The notes under the pieces are model-generated. The model made no database searches. It had not been told where the DNA came from and worked only from the letters and a program-made list of their open reading frames with translations. Below, piece by piece: positions 35,201 through 43,375 of a DNA stretch of 64,000 nt. Positions within the stretch are counted from its first letter, which is position 1, and every line of letters starts with the position of its first letter. Source of the DNA: Pedobacter roseus (lineage in GTDB: Bacteria; Bacteroidota; Bacteroidia; Sphingobacteriales; Sphingobacteriaceae); NCBI RefSeq assembly GCF_014395225.1, contig NZ_CP060723.1, positions 3,534,001 through 3,598,000 on the forward strand, written 5' to 3'. A program made the position numbers and the translations under genes.

Positions 35201-35264
35201 CTTCGATGGCTACTCCTACCCGATGATGAGAACATATTCAGCAGGTCTTCAATTAGGTTTTTAA
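32223..35264 (+). CDS. SusC/RagA-type TonB-dependent transporter (PUL 3)
   Basis: A 1013-aa transporter with signal MKKIFLICFMLFLSALAFSQ, carboxypeptidase-like domain (~22-100, VKGTVRNAEQQLLAGVNVGV), SusC motif LNDVVVVGFGTTSIRKNT, and a plug in which the common VVDGVP becomes IIDGFVSNRQRFL; LKDAASTAVYGMNAGNGVVV follows. The barrel ends YSAGLQLGF. The plug differs from the two other SusC proteins here and the protein is shorter, suggesting a different ligand. First gene of a susC-susD-lipoprotein unit (11-bp and 20-bp gaps) divergent from the AraC gene. A catabolic cluster for sugar acids begins 3 kb downstream on the other strand, making sugar or oligosaccharide use coherent. Confidence 0.95.
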   Translation: MKKIFLICFMLFLSALAFSQDKTIVKGTVRNAEQQLLAGVNVGVIGQNVATITNKDGQFSIQIPKPAGAKLRFSLVGYTTIEIAANSEQGFNITLKEDEKNALNDVVVVGFGTTSIRKNTTSVSTLNTESIKNVPVGDMGSALQGRIAGVIVQQGSAEPGQNGASISIRGNGEPLYIIDGFVSNRQRFLTLNKAEIKSLTVLKDAASTAVYGMNAGNGVVVITTKQGEAGQLSFDYQNNFAFNTPSYPVKRMNAFEYATSLNNLYQALGQGVNAFKTPAEMTEISNNLSSYTNWENELLRNYAPQKEHTISVNGGTDRLKFFGSLNTLGQEGIMKFNSLDYNRYNYRSNVSSYFDKIGLTVELNVNGSILDEKYPPASAATIYSRLRDRNPFEKPFTADGNISNQFDNPALQLKSPGYIKLRTVYNQVAGALNWAVPKVKGLTFGFNGNYNLTTQDRVDWIQTATYYDDQGNATKEDPANIGISRSSYMTSQYDFNFRADYKTSFLNKHNVEATLVHTRQHYYTNSLTAASRGFNTTEIKQIQKGDATLITASNTEGEQAWMGYVGRLHYDYDRKYMVEFAGRYDGSDNFPDGKRWGFFPSVSGGWAISEEKFFEGIKSKKVLNYLKLRASYGQIGVNDLDHYLYSYLPTYDYNSNAYVVDGKLQNSVTPGPTPSVNITWYDRTKYDAGIDFFMFGSKLEGTVDYFFETTKGFLSPDAFRYTDPIGYALPLVVSKAEDRIEGLDGSLKYNTKIGRVNFNAGFNFTYYRSIAFKTNEDSLTLANPRLRSQGNEKFYVGTGYIGAKFYTNPQDILNNPKRITSRDLRPGDLQYQDVNGDGKIDGQDQARYGHNTSPTFVYGIDLGASYKGFAVAATIQGTGARQTYFSNVAMGSEGERRLDFAFQNDNWTPNNPNATMPRAGNASLNDNNNYASSDFWARNSNYIRLKSATISYDFKYSILDKQNWLRNLVIFASGVNLFAVGPSVKYGDPEANNFDGYSYPMMRTYSAGLQLGF

Positions 35265-35275
35265 ATATAAATAAA

Positions 35276-37144
35276 ATGAAAAAATATAAATTAATATGGA
35301 TTTTAGGTTTGATCGTTGTCGGCCTTACCTCCTGTAAAAAATTTCTGGATACGCAGCCTTATGATAAAATAACCGGTGAGCAGACCTGGAATAGCGAAAA
35401 CCTTTCTACTGCTTTTATTTATCAGATTTACCAGGATGTACTGGCAAGCGACTCATGGTTATCGGGTTATGCACACAATTATTCTGCCCGCTCAGAAAGT
35501 GTTACCAAAAATGCCATGACAGGTACATTAAACAGTTCATACTGGTCAAAAGACCGTGCAGAGCTGATGACCAAAAACGACAATTACGGCTGGTTAGATT
35601 ATGGTCTGCTCTGGCGCATACACACCGCCATGAAAAACATCCAGGCAAGTGCAACCTTTTCTGAAGCTTATAAAAAACGCGCTTTGGGAGAATTGTATTT
35701 TTTAAGGGCAGCGCATTATTTTATCTACGCTAAATTATACGGTGGTTTACAGGTCATCGATCGCGAACTCAGTCCGGATGAAAATTTGCAGATCCCAAGA
35801 AAATCGATCAAAGAAACTTATGATTTTATCCTTTCCGACCTGGATAAGGCGGCCAGCTCACTTCCTGCTGTTGCAGAAAGAGGAAGAGCCTCTTCTAGTG
35901 CAGCCAATGCCCTCTCTATGCGGGTGGCTTTACAGGCAGCGGCTTATGTAGATGGCGGTATCCCAAACAGCACCTACTACGATAAAGTAATCACAGCTGG
36001 AACAGTTTTGGGTTTAAACGCATCAGGTTCTCAGCTCAGCCCTTATGCTGATCTGTTCAGGAAGTACGAAACGGCCATTGCCGCCAGCGAAAATATCCTG
36101 ATCAGAGAACGTTCTAAAACCAATACCTCTCTTTACGATATTCCGATGCAATACCAGGGCATGTGGTCAACAGGTAAGTTTTCGGCTTATGCAAAAATAC
36201 ATTTCCCCATCAATGTAACCATGAACTTTTGGGGCATGGACGGCGGTGCATGGCCAACCCAGGATTTAGTTGACGACTATTTGGTTAAAGATCTTGACGG
36301 AAGTATTAAATACTGGGAAAATGCTTCTTATGCAGCAACAGGTGCCAATGTAGACCAGAAAATGTACTTCAGCGATACAAAAAAGAGGGATTTGAGGTTT
36401 TACGCCACTGTTGCGTATGATAGCTGTTTATATTTTAACAACCAGGTAAGGGTATTTTTCAGGAGAGACGGTAACGTGAGTAATGCGAACAGTAAAATTA
36501 ACGAAGGTTCTGCAGCAGAATATGGTTATAGCGCAGGAAACACCGAAAATTATAACTCTTCTACCGGTTACTCGATGATCAAATATTTTTATGATCAGAT
36601 TTCCAGTTTGCCAAATCCCGGAGATCAAAAATTAGATTACTGTTTTTCGGTACTCCGTTATGGCGAGGCTTATTTAAACATGGCCGAAGCTTACCTGATG
36701 AAAGGTGATTTTGAAAATGCAAAAAGATATATGGTGCCTACCATGGTTAAACATGGTGGATTTGACGAAAGTAAAGCAAGTAGTTATCTCGCTTCACTTA
36801 GCGGTAATGTGTGGGGCAATTCTTTATTCGAAGCTTATAAAAGGGAAAGAAATGTAGAAATGGTGTATGAAAACAACGATCGTTACTGGTCGCTGTTACG
36901 CTGGGGAATGAGAACATCTGGTGGCGTTAAAAATGGTGAATATGCTACAGGTGGTTACGTTATTCCTGCTTTACAGGGTACCCTTCGCGGTATCCGCATT
37001 GCGAGGGATGGAAAAACCTATTCTTTCTTCACCGACAATAATGTAGTTGGAGAAGCAAGATTTACACCTAAACGGTATTTATTACCTATAAACGAAACCT
37101 TCCGTTTAAAATCAGGGATCAATCAGAACCCAGGGTGGGATTAA
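35276..37144 (+). CDS. SusD/RagB-type outer-membrane glycan-binding lipoprotein (PUL 3)
   Basis: A 622-aa lipoprotein (IVVGLTSCKKFLDTQP). Family blocks: LLWRIHTAMKNIQAS, ALGELYFLRAAHYFIYAKLYGGLQVI, RASSSAANALSMRVALQAAAYVDG, and the C-terminal VLRYGEAYLNMAEAYLMKGDFENA with RNVEMVYENNDRYWSLLRWG. It starts 11 bp after the susC stop and ends 20 bp before the small lipoprotein. It partners the SusC at 32223 at the cell surface. The C-terminal block YWSLLRWGMR replaces the common FxDVRRWK, so it is a more divergent member than the two other SusD proteins of this window. Confidence 0.94.
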   Translation: MKKYKLIWILGLIVVGLTSCKKFLDTQPYDKITGEQTWNSENLSTAFIYQIYQDVLASDSWLSGYAHNYSARSESVTKNAMTGTLNSSYWSKDRAELMTKNDNYGWLDYGLLWRIHTAMKNIQASATFSEAYKKRALGELYFLRAAHYFIYAKLYGGLQVIDRELSPDENLQIPRKSIKETYDFILSDLDKAASSLPAVAERGRASSSAANALSMRVALQAAAYVDGGIPNSTYYDKVITAGTVLGLNASGSQLSPYADLFRKYETAIAASENILIRERSKTNTSLYDIPMQYQGMWSTGKFSAYAKIHFPINVTMNFWGMDGGAWPTQDLVDDYLVKDLDGSIKYWENASYAATGANVDQKMYFSDTKKRDLRFYATVAYDSCLYFNNQVRVFFRRDGNVSNANSKINEGSAAEYGYSAGNTENYNSSTGYSMIKYFYDQISSLPNPGDQKLDYCFSVLRYGEAYLNMAEAYLMKGDFENAKRYMVPTMVKHGGFDESKASSYLASLSGNVWGNSLFEAYKRERNVEMVYENNDRYWSLLRWGMRTSGGVKNGEYATGGYVIPALQGTLRGIRIARDGKTYSFFTDNNVVGEARFTPKRYLLPINETFRLKSGINQNPGWD

Positions 37145-37164
37145 TTTAATTTAACTTAATAGAA

Positions 37165-37713
37165 ATGAAAAAAACGATAAAACCCCTGTTGAGCATCATA
37201 GCACTTGGATTAACTTTTTTATCTACAGGCTGTTTGAAGAAAGGATTGGAAGACCTGAATAATTCCAGCTTAAAAGTAATGTCGACTGTAGATTATACTT
37301 ACCGGTTTTTATATACTGATACCATCCAAAAGGGAACCAGCAAACAGGAAATAGAGAAAGACCGGGTTTGTGAGGTACTTTTTAAAAAACAGACTGCCAC
37401 ACTTAACGAAAACGGCATTGATGTATTTAAAACGACCTTAACCTACGATATTAATTCGGTATTAAAAGCCGGCCCGACAGGTTCGGTGACCAAAGAAATG
37501 CTTTATGCCCAATTTGATAAACTGATTAAAGCGGAGCAATTGAGTAAACTATGGGTATATGTAACCGTTTCGGACGTGGCTACTATAGCTTCTTTAGATG
37601 ATTCACCAAAACTGGGCGGCCCGGGAGATTTCTCAAAAGATCGCAGGTACAGAGTAACTGCAGCAGATGGTTCAAGCAAAGATTATCTGATCAGAACGGT
37701 AAAAGGATTTTAA
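37165..37713 (+). CDS. Small lipoprotein, third gene of PUL 3; unknown
   Basis: A 182-aa lipoprotein (ALGLTFLSTGCLKKG, Cys about 23). I do not recognise a named family with certainty. The final segment RRYRVTAADGSSKDYLI resembles the repeat unit of DUF5018-type beta domains seen in Bacteroidota surface proteins; the middle is a single beta-rich domain with VCEVLFKKQTATLNENGIDVF. It follows susD by 20 bp and precedes a strong terminator, so it is the last gene of the transcript. By position it may be an accessory surface glycan-binding lipoprotein, though at 182 aa it is smaller than most. Confidence 0.6.
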   Translation: MKKTIKPLLSIIALGLTFLSTGCLKKGLEDLNNSSLKVMSTVDYTYRFLYTDTIQKGTSKQEIEKDRVCEVLFKKQTATLNENGIDVFKTTLTYDINSVLKAGPTGSVTKEMLYAQFDKLIKAEQLSKLWVYVTVSDVATIASLDDSPKLGGPGDFSKDRRYRVTAADGSSKDYLIRTVKGF

Positions 37714-37736
37714 CCAAAATCAAACGCAATCAAAAG

Positions 37737-37769
37737 AGCCTGTATCCATATTATGGAACAGGCTTTTTT
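37737..37769 (+). terminator. Intrinsic terminator of the PUL 3 operon
   Basis: Two stacked stems, AGCCTGT (37737-37743) with ACAGGCT (37758-37764) and inner TCCATA with TATGGA, are followed by a run of T from 37764. It begins 23 bp after the lipoprotein stop codon. Confidence 0.85.
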
Positions 37770-37881
37770 AATTTAAGAGCAATATTAATCAGATTACCGG
37801 GGTAAGCGAATACGAATCAGCATGGTATCTCTTTAACGTTATCTGTACAACAAACTACCCATTAATCCGCAGCAAGTCCGC

Positions 37882-37919
37882 ATATAGTCCGCGTTTTAAT
37901 ATAAAAATGTGGACTATAT
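37882..37919. repeat. 9-bp inverted repeat ATATAGTCC upstream of an orphan gene
   Basis: ATATAGTCC (37882-37890) is exactly complementary to GGACTATAT (37911-37919) across 20 A/T-rich bases, in the 320-bp gap 37714-38033. GTCCGC is repeated just before it (37876-37881 and 37887-37892). It could be a regulatory site or hairpin for the gene at 38034. TGTACAACAAAC at 37847-37858 matches 30005-30016. Confidence 0.4.
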
Positions 37920-38033
37920 ATGGTTTTCTAACAGATTTGCAGTAAATTAGTGTGGTACAATGCGTTAACCTTAATACTAAAAAATATAAGGATAAAGCTT
38001 TTAGCAATATCTGATCATCATCATTTTAAAGTT

Positions 38034-38816
38034 ATGGCCATATTGGATGGAAAGAGCCTGCGCGGTTCTATTGGAAATTTATCGTTTAGCAAACAGGGCA
38101 ACATCAATGTTATAAGATCGAAACCCGGAAAGGGAAATGTAAAACAAACGGAGGCAACTAAAAAAAGTGCATCGGTTTTTGGCAGTTACATCAGTCCCCT
38201 ATCCAAATACATCCGAATGTCTTTCCAGCACCTCTTAACAGGTTTTTACGATGGAGCAATGGTTAACCGGATGAATTCTGATATTTCGACTATCCTGTAC
38301 CAATCCATTACAGCTGAGGGAACCTTTAAACTGGTTAAACAAAGTTTCGACCGCTTAACCGGTTTTAATTTTAACCTGGCTTCAGCATTAAACAAGAGTT
38401 TGTTAATAATGCCCGAAACCGTATTCACTGCAGATGAAGTAACGGTTAACATACCAGAATTTTCAGTTTCGAAAGGCCTGCGTTTTCCACCTAAAGCCCA
38501 TAGCTGCACAATTGAAATGCAAGTGGTTCAATTTAACCTCGAAAAAGGGCTTTGGATGGTTTATCCGCAAGAAAGTATTGTGCTTAAAAAAGGAGGACTT
38601 AACCATAGCCAGATTTTTAGATATGGCTTACCAAAAGGTACTTTATGTTTAGTGGCCATAGGCGTTGTGTATCACAACCAATATGAAATTGTATTAAACA
38701 GCAAAACTTTTAACCCCATGGCTATTGTAGCCGCAGGTTTTAATCCAGGGAGTACTTTGGAAGAAGAAATAAAAAACTGGTATAGCATGTCGGTTAAGAT
38801 GAAACCAGACGCCTGA
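38034..38816 (+). CDS. DUF6266-like protein of unknown function
   Basis: A 260-aa protein from the ATG at 38034; an earlier in-frame start at 37950 would add 28 residues without family likeness. There is no signal peptide or membrane segment. The opening MAILDGKSLRGSIGNLSFSK followed by INVIRSKPGK resembles, from memory, the start of DUF6266-type proteins of Sphingobacteriaceae, which are mostly orphan genes. The rest alternates helices and beta strands with SFQHLLTGFYDGAM and FPPKAHSCTIEMQVVQFNL. Function is unknown. It is flanked by its own upstream inverted repeat and a downstream terminator, so it is an independent unit between PUL 3 and the minus-strand catabolic cluster. Some such proteins occur near phage or transposon genes, none of which is seen here. 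Confidence 0.5.
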   Translation: MAILDGKSLRGSIGNLSFSKQGNINVIRSKPGKGNVKQTEATKKSASVFGSYISPLSKYIRMSFQHLLTGFYDGAMVNRMNSDISTILYQSITAEGTFKLVKQSFDRLTGFNFNLASALNKSLLIMPETVFTADEVTVNIPEFSVSKGLRFPPKAHSCTIEMQVVQFNLEKGLWMVYPQESIVLKKGGLNHSQIFRYGLPKGTLCLVAIGVVYHNQYEIVLNSKTFNPMAIVAAGFNPGSTLEEEIKNWYSMSVKMKPDA

Positions 38817-38824
38817 AACAATAT

Positions 38825-38857
38825 CCACTTCATATTATATCAGGTGGTTGGTTTTTT
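38825..38857 (+). terminator. Probable terminator after the orphan gene
   Basis: An 11-position stem (38825-38835 with 38837-38847) has one mismatch and one G-T pair and a single-base loop region, then a TTGG and six T. It starts 9 bp after the stop codon. Confidence 0.6.
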
Positions 38858-38998
38858 CGCTTTAAAACAGGTTGTTTCGCCATTTATTTTAGAAAAGCAG
38901 TATAATTATAATGGTAGAATATGCTGATATATCCGGGGGCATAGAAAACAATTGAGAAGAACCTTAAAAAGGATAATGCAGCAACCGTTTTTATTTTA

Positions 38999-39033
38999 TT
39001 TTCGGAGAATAATACTTAATTATTCTCCGAAAA
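38999..39033 (-). terminator. Strong hairpin at the 3' end of the second metzincin-like gene
   Basis: A perfect 15-bp stem (38999-39013 with 39019-39033; core CGGAGAATAAT) has a 5-nt loop and starts 5 bp beyond the minus-strand stop codon. The tail on the minus strand is A-rich rather than T-rich, so it may act as an mRNA end-stabilising hairpin as much as a terminator. Confidence 0.6.
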
Positions 39034-39038
39034 TTTTA

Positions 39039-40586
39039 TCAATCTTTATAAGTTGATACTTCACTGCAAGTGGCAAACGGTGTACCGTCGTTAGATTTTG
39101 TAACCATTACCTTGAAATACCTAAACGATTTTATTACGGGTAGCTTTACGTGGTTAGGGCCAGCTGTACCTAAAAGTTCGTAGGTACCAATGTTTTCCCA
39201 GCTTGTATTATCGTTACTTACGCTTAACTGTACCGTTTTTAACTTACTGCCCCCGTTACGTTGCATAAAGGTAAACCTGTTTACCGCAAGTATGCTCCCC
39301 ATATCGATGGTAAAATATTGTGGCAGCACCGAGCCTTCACCTCCCCATTTACTAACCCACACCGTACTTACATCGCCATCTATTAAGTTTAAGGCTGCAC
39401 CATTTTCATTAACTGTTTCCTGGCTGCTAAAATCCAATACCTTCCAGCTTGCTCTGTTATAGGCTGGCAGATCTCCAAATTGTACATCGGGTTTGCCCGC
39501 TACCATTTGGTAACTGTAGGTGTTGTCTTCTTTTGTTCCATTCTCGTGCAGAAAACTGATGTGCACATCATTTCTAAAATCTCCTTTATCTTTTATCTCC
39601 GCTAAAGGCATTTTTACATAGAAGCTATCTGTACCTATAGGTTTGGTAACCCAATGCTCTGAATCGTAATCTGCATCTTCCTCACTCCTTTTTGCATCGT
39701 TAGTAAAGCCTATGTACATTACCTTTTTGTTGCTCTTATACCTGCCCGAGATAATAATGCTTTGCGAAGCCTGATCAAAAGCAGCATTAAGTTTGGTTAC
39801 CCTGGCTCCTGCTGGCTGGTACCAATCGGTACGGGTTACGGCACTAAAGGTTTGGCCTATGCTTAGCAAAGCGCAATCCCAGGAATCTAAATATGATTTT
39901 CCGGTAACAAAGCCTCCACCATTGCCGGTCATAATGTTGGTACCATATAGTGTGTTGTTGGAAATAAGGCCTCCATTATGCGGTAAACCCAAACCATGCA
40001 GCATTTCATGAAAATTACCCCCTATCCATAAAGACTGTTCTTTAATATCGCCTTGCTTATTCATATTGGCAATTTCCATGTATGGAAAATCTATAGCATA
40101 AGCCCAGTTTCCTGTTCCATAATAGGGAGCCTGTTGTTTGCCAAACTCATTTACAGCAGTTAGTATAAAAACATGTTCGCTTTTCTTTTTATCGGGATGG
40201 GCAGCAAGCCAGTCGTTTATTTCTACCGACATTGGCGCCGAACCACCATTGTAAGGGTAACTGGCTGTAGGGTTTTTACCATTAACGATATTAATCTCTA
40301 CATCACCCGCTGCATCGGTGGCCAATCCAAAAGTCTTTTCTCCATAACCCCATTTTTTCATCCATTCGGTTGTATAATTTTGTTCGTAGCGCAAGTATTC
40401 AGTTATGCGCCTTTTATAATCGGGATTTACTTTCATATCAGATGGTACAAAGTACACCACCGTTAACTTATACGCAGATGCCGCTTGATTCTTCACCTCT
40501 TCTGGCTTTATAATTTCGGTTGTGGCAGGTTGTTTCTTACATGACATTACAGCCACGCTTAGTAAGATTACAAATAGTTTTTTCAT
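39039..40586 (-). CDS. Metzincin-like metalloprotease lipoprotein with F5/8C domain (paralogue 2)
   Basis: A 515-aa lipoprotein (LLSVAVMSCKKQP, Cys16). It mirrors the protein at 16026-17666: LTVVYFVPSD near 41-50, YGEKTFGLATD, then the zinc motif HEMLHGLGLPHN (His193, Glu194, His197, His203), which matches the metzincin pattern including the Gly missing in its paralogue; NIMTGNGGG is a candidate Met-turn. Residues ~230-365 are beta-rich linker modules and ~375-515 an F5/8C domain (LIDGDVSTVWVSKW, RYFKVMVTKSNDG). It probably cuts a glycoprotein at the surface or periplasm. It lies 136 bp downstream of the symporter gene and could be the last gene of the minus-strand catabolic cluster. Confidence 0.75.
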   Translation of the reverse strand: MKKLFVILLSVAVMSCKKQPATTEIIKPEEVKNQAASAYKLTVVYFVPSDMKVNPDYKRRITEYLRYEQNYTTEWMKKWGYGEKTFGLATDAAGDVEINIVNGKNPTASYPYNGGSAPMSVEINDWLAAHPDKKKSEHVFILTAVNEFGKQQAPYYGTGNWAYAIDFPYMEIANMNKQGDIKEQSLWIGGNFHEMLHGLGLPHNGGLISNNTLYGTNIMTGNGGGFVTGKSYLDSWDCALLSIGQTFSAVTRTDWYQPAGARVTKLNAAFDQASQSIIISGRYKSNKKVMYIGFTNDAKRSEEDADYDSEHWVTKPIGTDSFYVKMPLAEIKDKGDFRNDVHISFLHENGTKEDNTYSYQMVAGKPDVQFGDLPAYNRASWKVLDFSSQETVNENGAALNLIDGDVSTVWVSKWGGEGSVLPQYFTIDMGSILAVNRFTFMQRNGGSKLKTVQLSVSNDNTSWENIGTYELLGTAGPNHVKLPVIKSFRYFKVMVTKSNDGTPFATCSEVSTYKD

Positions 40587-40722
40587 TTTTTTAGGTAGAT
40601 ATATGTTAATTGTTTATAAATGTTTCATACGAGAATTTTTATTTTGAAATAACTTTAGAGCATGCTGAATACGCATCCTGAAATAATAATATTAATGGAG
40701 GATCGCATTTTTTTGTCGGGCC

Positions 40723-42375
40723 TTAGAAAAACACAACATTAAAAACAATGGTAATGATCAAAACGATTACACCTAAATAAAGTGGATTGGTGTACCAGGT
40801 TTTGCTTTTCAGGTCTTGTTTAGGTGTTAAGCTGTAAACCAGGCCTATCAGTTCTTTTTCGTCCTTCGCATTGGTAAATAGGCTGATCACGATGGTAAAC
40901 ACCAAACAAACTATAAATGAGACAGAAGCAATGGTAAAGGCCTGCCCTGTTGCTGAATAAAAATCGAATACATGTATAATCCACCCGCCTTTACCTTCAG
41001 CTACCGATAAACCATGCGTAACGGCCGCAGCACCAGTACCTAAAAGCAGCCCCCAAAAAGCGCCGTGGCCGGTGGTACGTTTCCAGAACATGCCTAAAAA
41101 GAAAGTGGCAAACAGAGGCGCATTTACAAAACTGAACACCAGCTGCAATAAATCCATAATGCTGTTAAAGCCACGCGCAACATAGGCTGTAGCGATAGAA
41201 ATAAGAATCCCCAATATGGTTGTGGCCTTACCCACCATTAAATAATGTAAATCGGAAGCATTTTTTTTGATATGCGTTTGATAGATATCGTAAGTAAACA
41301 CGGTGTTAAAAGCCGTAACATTGCCGGCCATACCGCTCATAAAAGAAGCAATTAATGCAGTAATGCCCAAACCGAGTAAACCGCTGGGATATAGTTTCTG
41401 CAGCAGTAAAGGCAATACCATATTGTAATCTTTATCGCCATTTACATTAACCGGCAGCTCGAAACCCGAATACTGACCTTGTAAGGCCAGCAGGATAATG
41501 CCGGGAAGAATTACAATTGCCGGCATTAAGATTTTTGGGAAAGCAGCTAAAACGGGTGTGCGTTGCGCCTCGTTAAGGTTCCGGGTAGACATGGCACGCT
41601 GTACCACCAAAAAATCGGTACACCAATAGCCAAAGGCTAAAACGAAGCCCAAACCAAAAACCATGCTAAAGGCATCTACTCCCATGGGGTTATTGGCCGG
41701 GCTATCCAGTCCTTTCCACACATGGAGTTTGGCATCGTCTACATGCTGTAAAATACCCGCTATGCCACCGGCTTTATCTAAACCGATGTATACCAATGGC
41801 GCTATTCCGATAATGATTAAAAAGAACTGTAAAACCTCGTTATAAATTGCACCTGTTAAACCACCCGAAAAGGTATAAATTAACACCACACCAGCGGCCA
41901 GCCATATCGATAAATCAAAATCCCAGCCTAAAATAACTTTCATCAGCATGGCCAGTGCATACAGCGATACTCCTGAGGAGAAAACCGTCATTGCAGCAAA
42001 AGCAAGTGCATTAAAGGTCCTGGTTTTTTCGTCGAAACGCAATTTCAGGTATTCGGGTACACTTCTGGCTTTACTACCATAGTAAAAAGGCATCATATAC
42101 ACCCCTAAAAAAATCATGGCCAAAGCAGCGCCCAGCCAGTAAAAATGCATAGTGTACAAACCATATTTGGCACCATTGGCAGCCATGCCCAAAACTTCCT
42201 GTGCACCTAAATTGGCCGAAATAAAAGCCAAACAGGTAATCCATAGCGGGATGTTATGCGAGCTGAGTAAAAAATCGTTACCTGTTTTGATTTTCTTTTT
42301 CAGTACCAATCCAATGCCCATTACCAATACAAAGTAAATGGCAATAATCAGGTAATCTATAAGTTCCGGTTTCAT
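40723..42375 (-). CDS. Sodium:solute symporter (SSS family), likely sugar or sugar-acid importer
   Basis: A 550-aa membrane protein with about 13-14 hydrophobic segments and no signal sequence. Typical SSS features: LIDYLIIAIYFVLVMGIGLVL as helix 1, FISANLGAQEVLGMAANGAKYG in the substrate/sodium region, YTFSGGLTGAIYNEVLQFF, and DFLVVQRAMSTRNLNEAQR after helix 7. The family couples sodium influx to uptake of sugars, acids or related solutes. It sits 56 bp downstream of the SMP-30 lactonase gene in the same direction, so it probably brings the monosaccharide or acid of this pathway across the inner membrane. The C-terminal part ends with a helix (LGVIVLIITIVFNVVFF). Substrate not readable from sequence. 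Confidence 0.88.
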   Translation of the reverse strand: MKPELIDYLIIAIYFVLVMGIGLVLKKKIKTGNDFLLSSHNIPLWITCLAFISANLGAQEVLGMAANGAKYGLYTMHFYWLGAALAMIFLGVYMMPFYYGSKARSVPEYLKLRFDEKTRTFNALAFAAMTVFSSGVSLYALAMLMKVILGWDFDLSIWLAAGVVLIYTFSGGLTGAIYNEVLQFFLIIIGIAPLVYIGLDKAGGIAGILQHVDDAKLHVWKGLDSPANNPMGVDAFSMVFGLGFVLAFGYWCTDFLVVQRAMSTRNLNEAQRTPVLAAFPKILMPAIVILPGIILLALQGQYSGFELPVNVNGDKDYNMVLPLLLQKLYPSGLLGLGITALIASFMSGMAGNVTAFNTVFTYDIYQTHIKKNASDLHYLMVGKATTILGILISIATAYVARGFNSIMDLLQLVFSFVNAPLFATFFLGMFWKRTTGHGAFWGLLLGTGAAAVTHGLSVAEGKGGWIIHVFDFYSATGQAFTIASVSFIVCLVFTIVISLFTNAKDEKELIGLVYSLTPKQDLKSKTWYTNPLYLGVIVLIITIVFNVVFF

Positions 42376-42431
42376 GTTAAAACAGAATGAATTATTTGGT
42401 TAGATATATAATTTCCGGCAAAAACCAATGA

Positions 42432-43307
42432 CTAAGCTTGTTTGTAAGCAGCCGTTGGTAATCCGGTTAAATTTAATTTGATCATAAACAATGAGCCACT
42501 ATGTGGAAATTGTTTTAATTCCTCTTCACTTAATCCATCTTTTGCGGTGGTAATCAGCATCTGGTTCATTTGTTTACCACCAAAGGCACAACTGGTTACA
42601 TTGGGCGCGTTAATTTCAATTTTGCCTATACAATTTCCGTTGAAGGGATTATACCTGTTTACACAACCACCACCCCAAATGGCTACCCAAAGCATTCCAT
42701 CACTATCGATACACATACCATCGGCTAAGGTGCCCGGTTCGGTAATCTCCACTACAATCCGCTCATTGCTGATATTCCCGGTAGCTAAATCGTAATCGAA
42801 AGCCTTAATGTGGTATAAAAAACTATCGATATAATATAAAGTGCGGTTATCCGGCGACCAGCAAATCCCATTAGATACACTTGTACCTTTAATTTTCCTG
42901 ATTAGTTTACGATTAAAACAATACAGGTTACCTGCATGGTGTTTGGCTTCTAAATCCATGGTACCCACCCAAAGCCTGCCCAAAGCATCGCATGCGCCAT
43001 CGTTACTGCGGTTCTGGGTACTTTCTTTAAATTTAACTAAAGTGGTGGTTTCACTGGTTTGCAGATCAATTAACGCAATGCTGCCCTGTAGTGCCACTAA
43101 TAACTTATCATTGTCGGCAGGTGCCAACATTCCGGGCATATCCGGTATTTTATACGTAGCAAGCTTACCATTTTCCGGATTGCAGGTTCCAATCAGTTTA
43201 CCCTTAATATCGATAAACAAGAATTTCTGCCATTCAGCATGCCAGCGCGCACCCTCACCTAAAATCAGGTCTGCTTTATAAAGTATGTCTGGCTTCCAAA
43301 TATCCAT
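42432..43307 (-). CDS. SMP-30/gluconolactonase-like sugar lactonase
   Basis: A 291-aa cytoplasmic beta-propeller. Metal-site residues of the SMP-30/LRE family are visible: the Glu of LILGEGARWH (Glu18), the Asn of NRSNDGACDALGRLWVGTMD, the Asn of SVSNGICWSPD, and the Asp of LADGMCIDSDGMLWVA. The family hydrolyses sugar-1,5- or 1,4-lactones to aldonic acids. Here it lies between an SDR dehydrogenase (68 bp upstream) and a sodium symporter (56 bp downstream), the expected place for the lactonase step of an oxidative sugar pathway. No signal peptide, so it acts in the cytoplasm. The substrate (fucono-, galactono-, rhamnono- or arabinono-lactone) is not decided by sequence. Confidence 0.88.
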   Translation of the reverse strand: MDIWKPDILYKADLILGEGARWHAEWQKFLFIDIKGKLIGTCNPENGKLATYKIPDMPGMLAPADNDKLLVALQGSIALIDLQTSETTTLVKFKESTQNRSNDGACDALGRLWVGTMDLEAKHHAGNLYCFNRKLIRKIKGTSVSNGICWSPDNRTLYYIDSFLYHIKAFDYDLATGNISNERIVVEITEPGTLADGMCIDSDGMLWVAIWGGGCVNRYNPFNGNCIGKIEINAPNVTSCAFGGKQMNQMLITTAKDGLSEEELKQFPHSGSLFMIKLNLTGLPTAAYKQA

Positions 43308-43375
43308 TTACAGTTTAAATTTATGGCGTTTATTTTTTTCCTCTCAAGTCTCACATCTCAAATCTCAAATCTCCC

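Noticed and set aside
42841..43281. 146-codon plus-strand open frame
   Set aside because: It is antisense to the SMP-30 lactonase, which has complete metal-site motifs.
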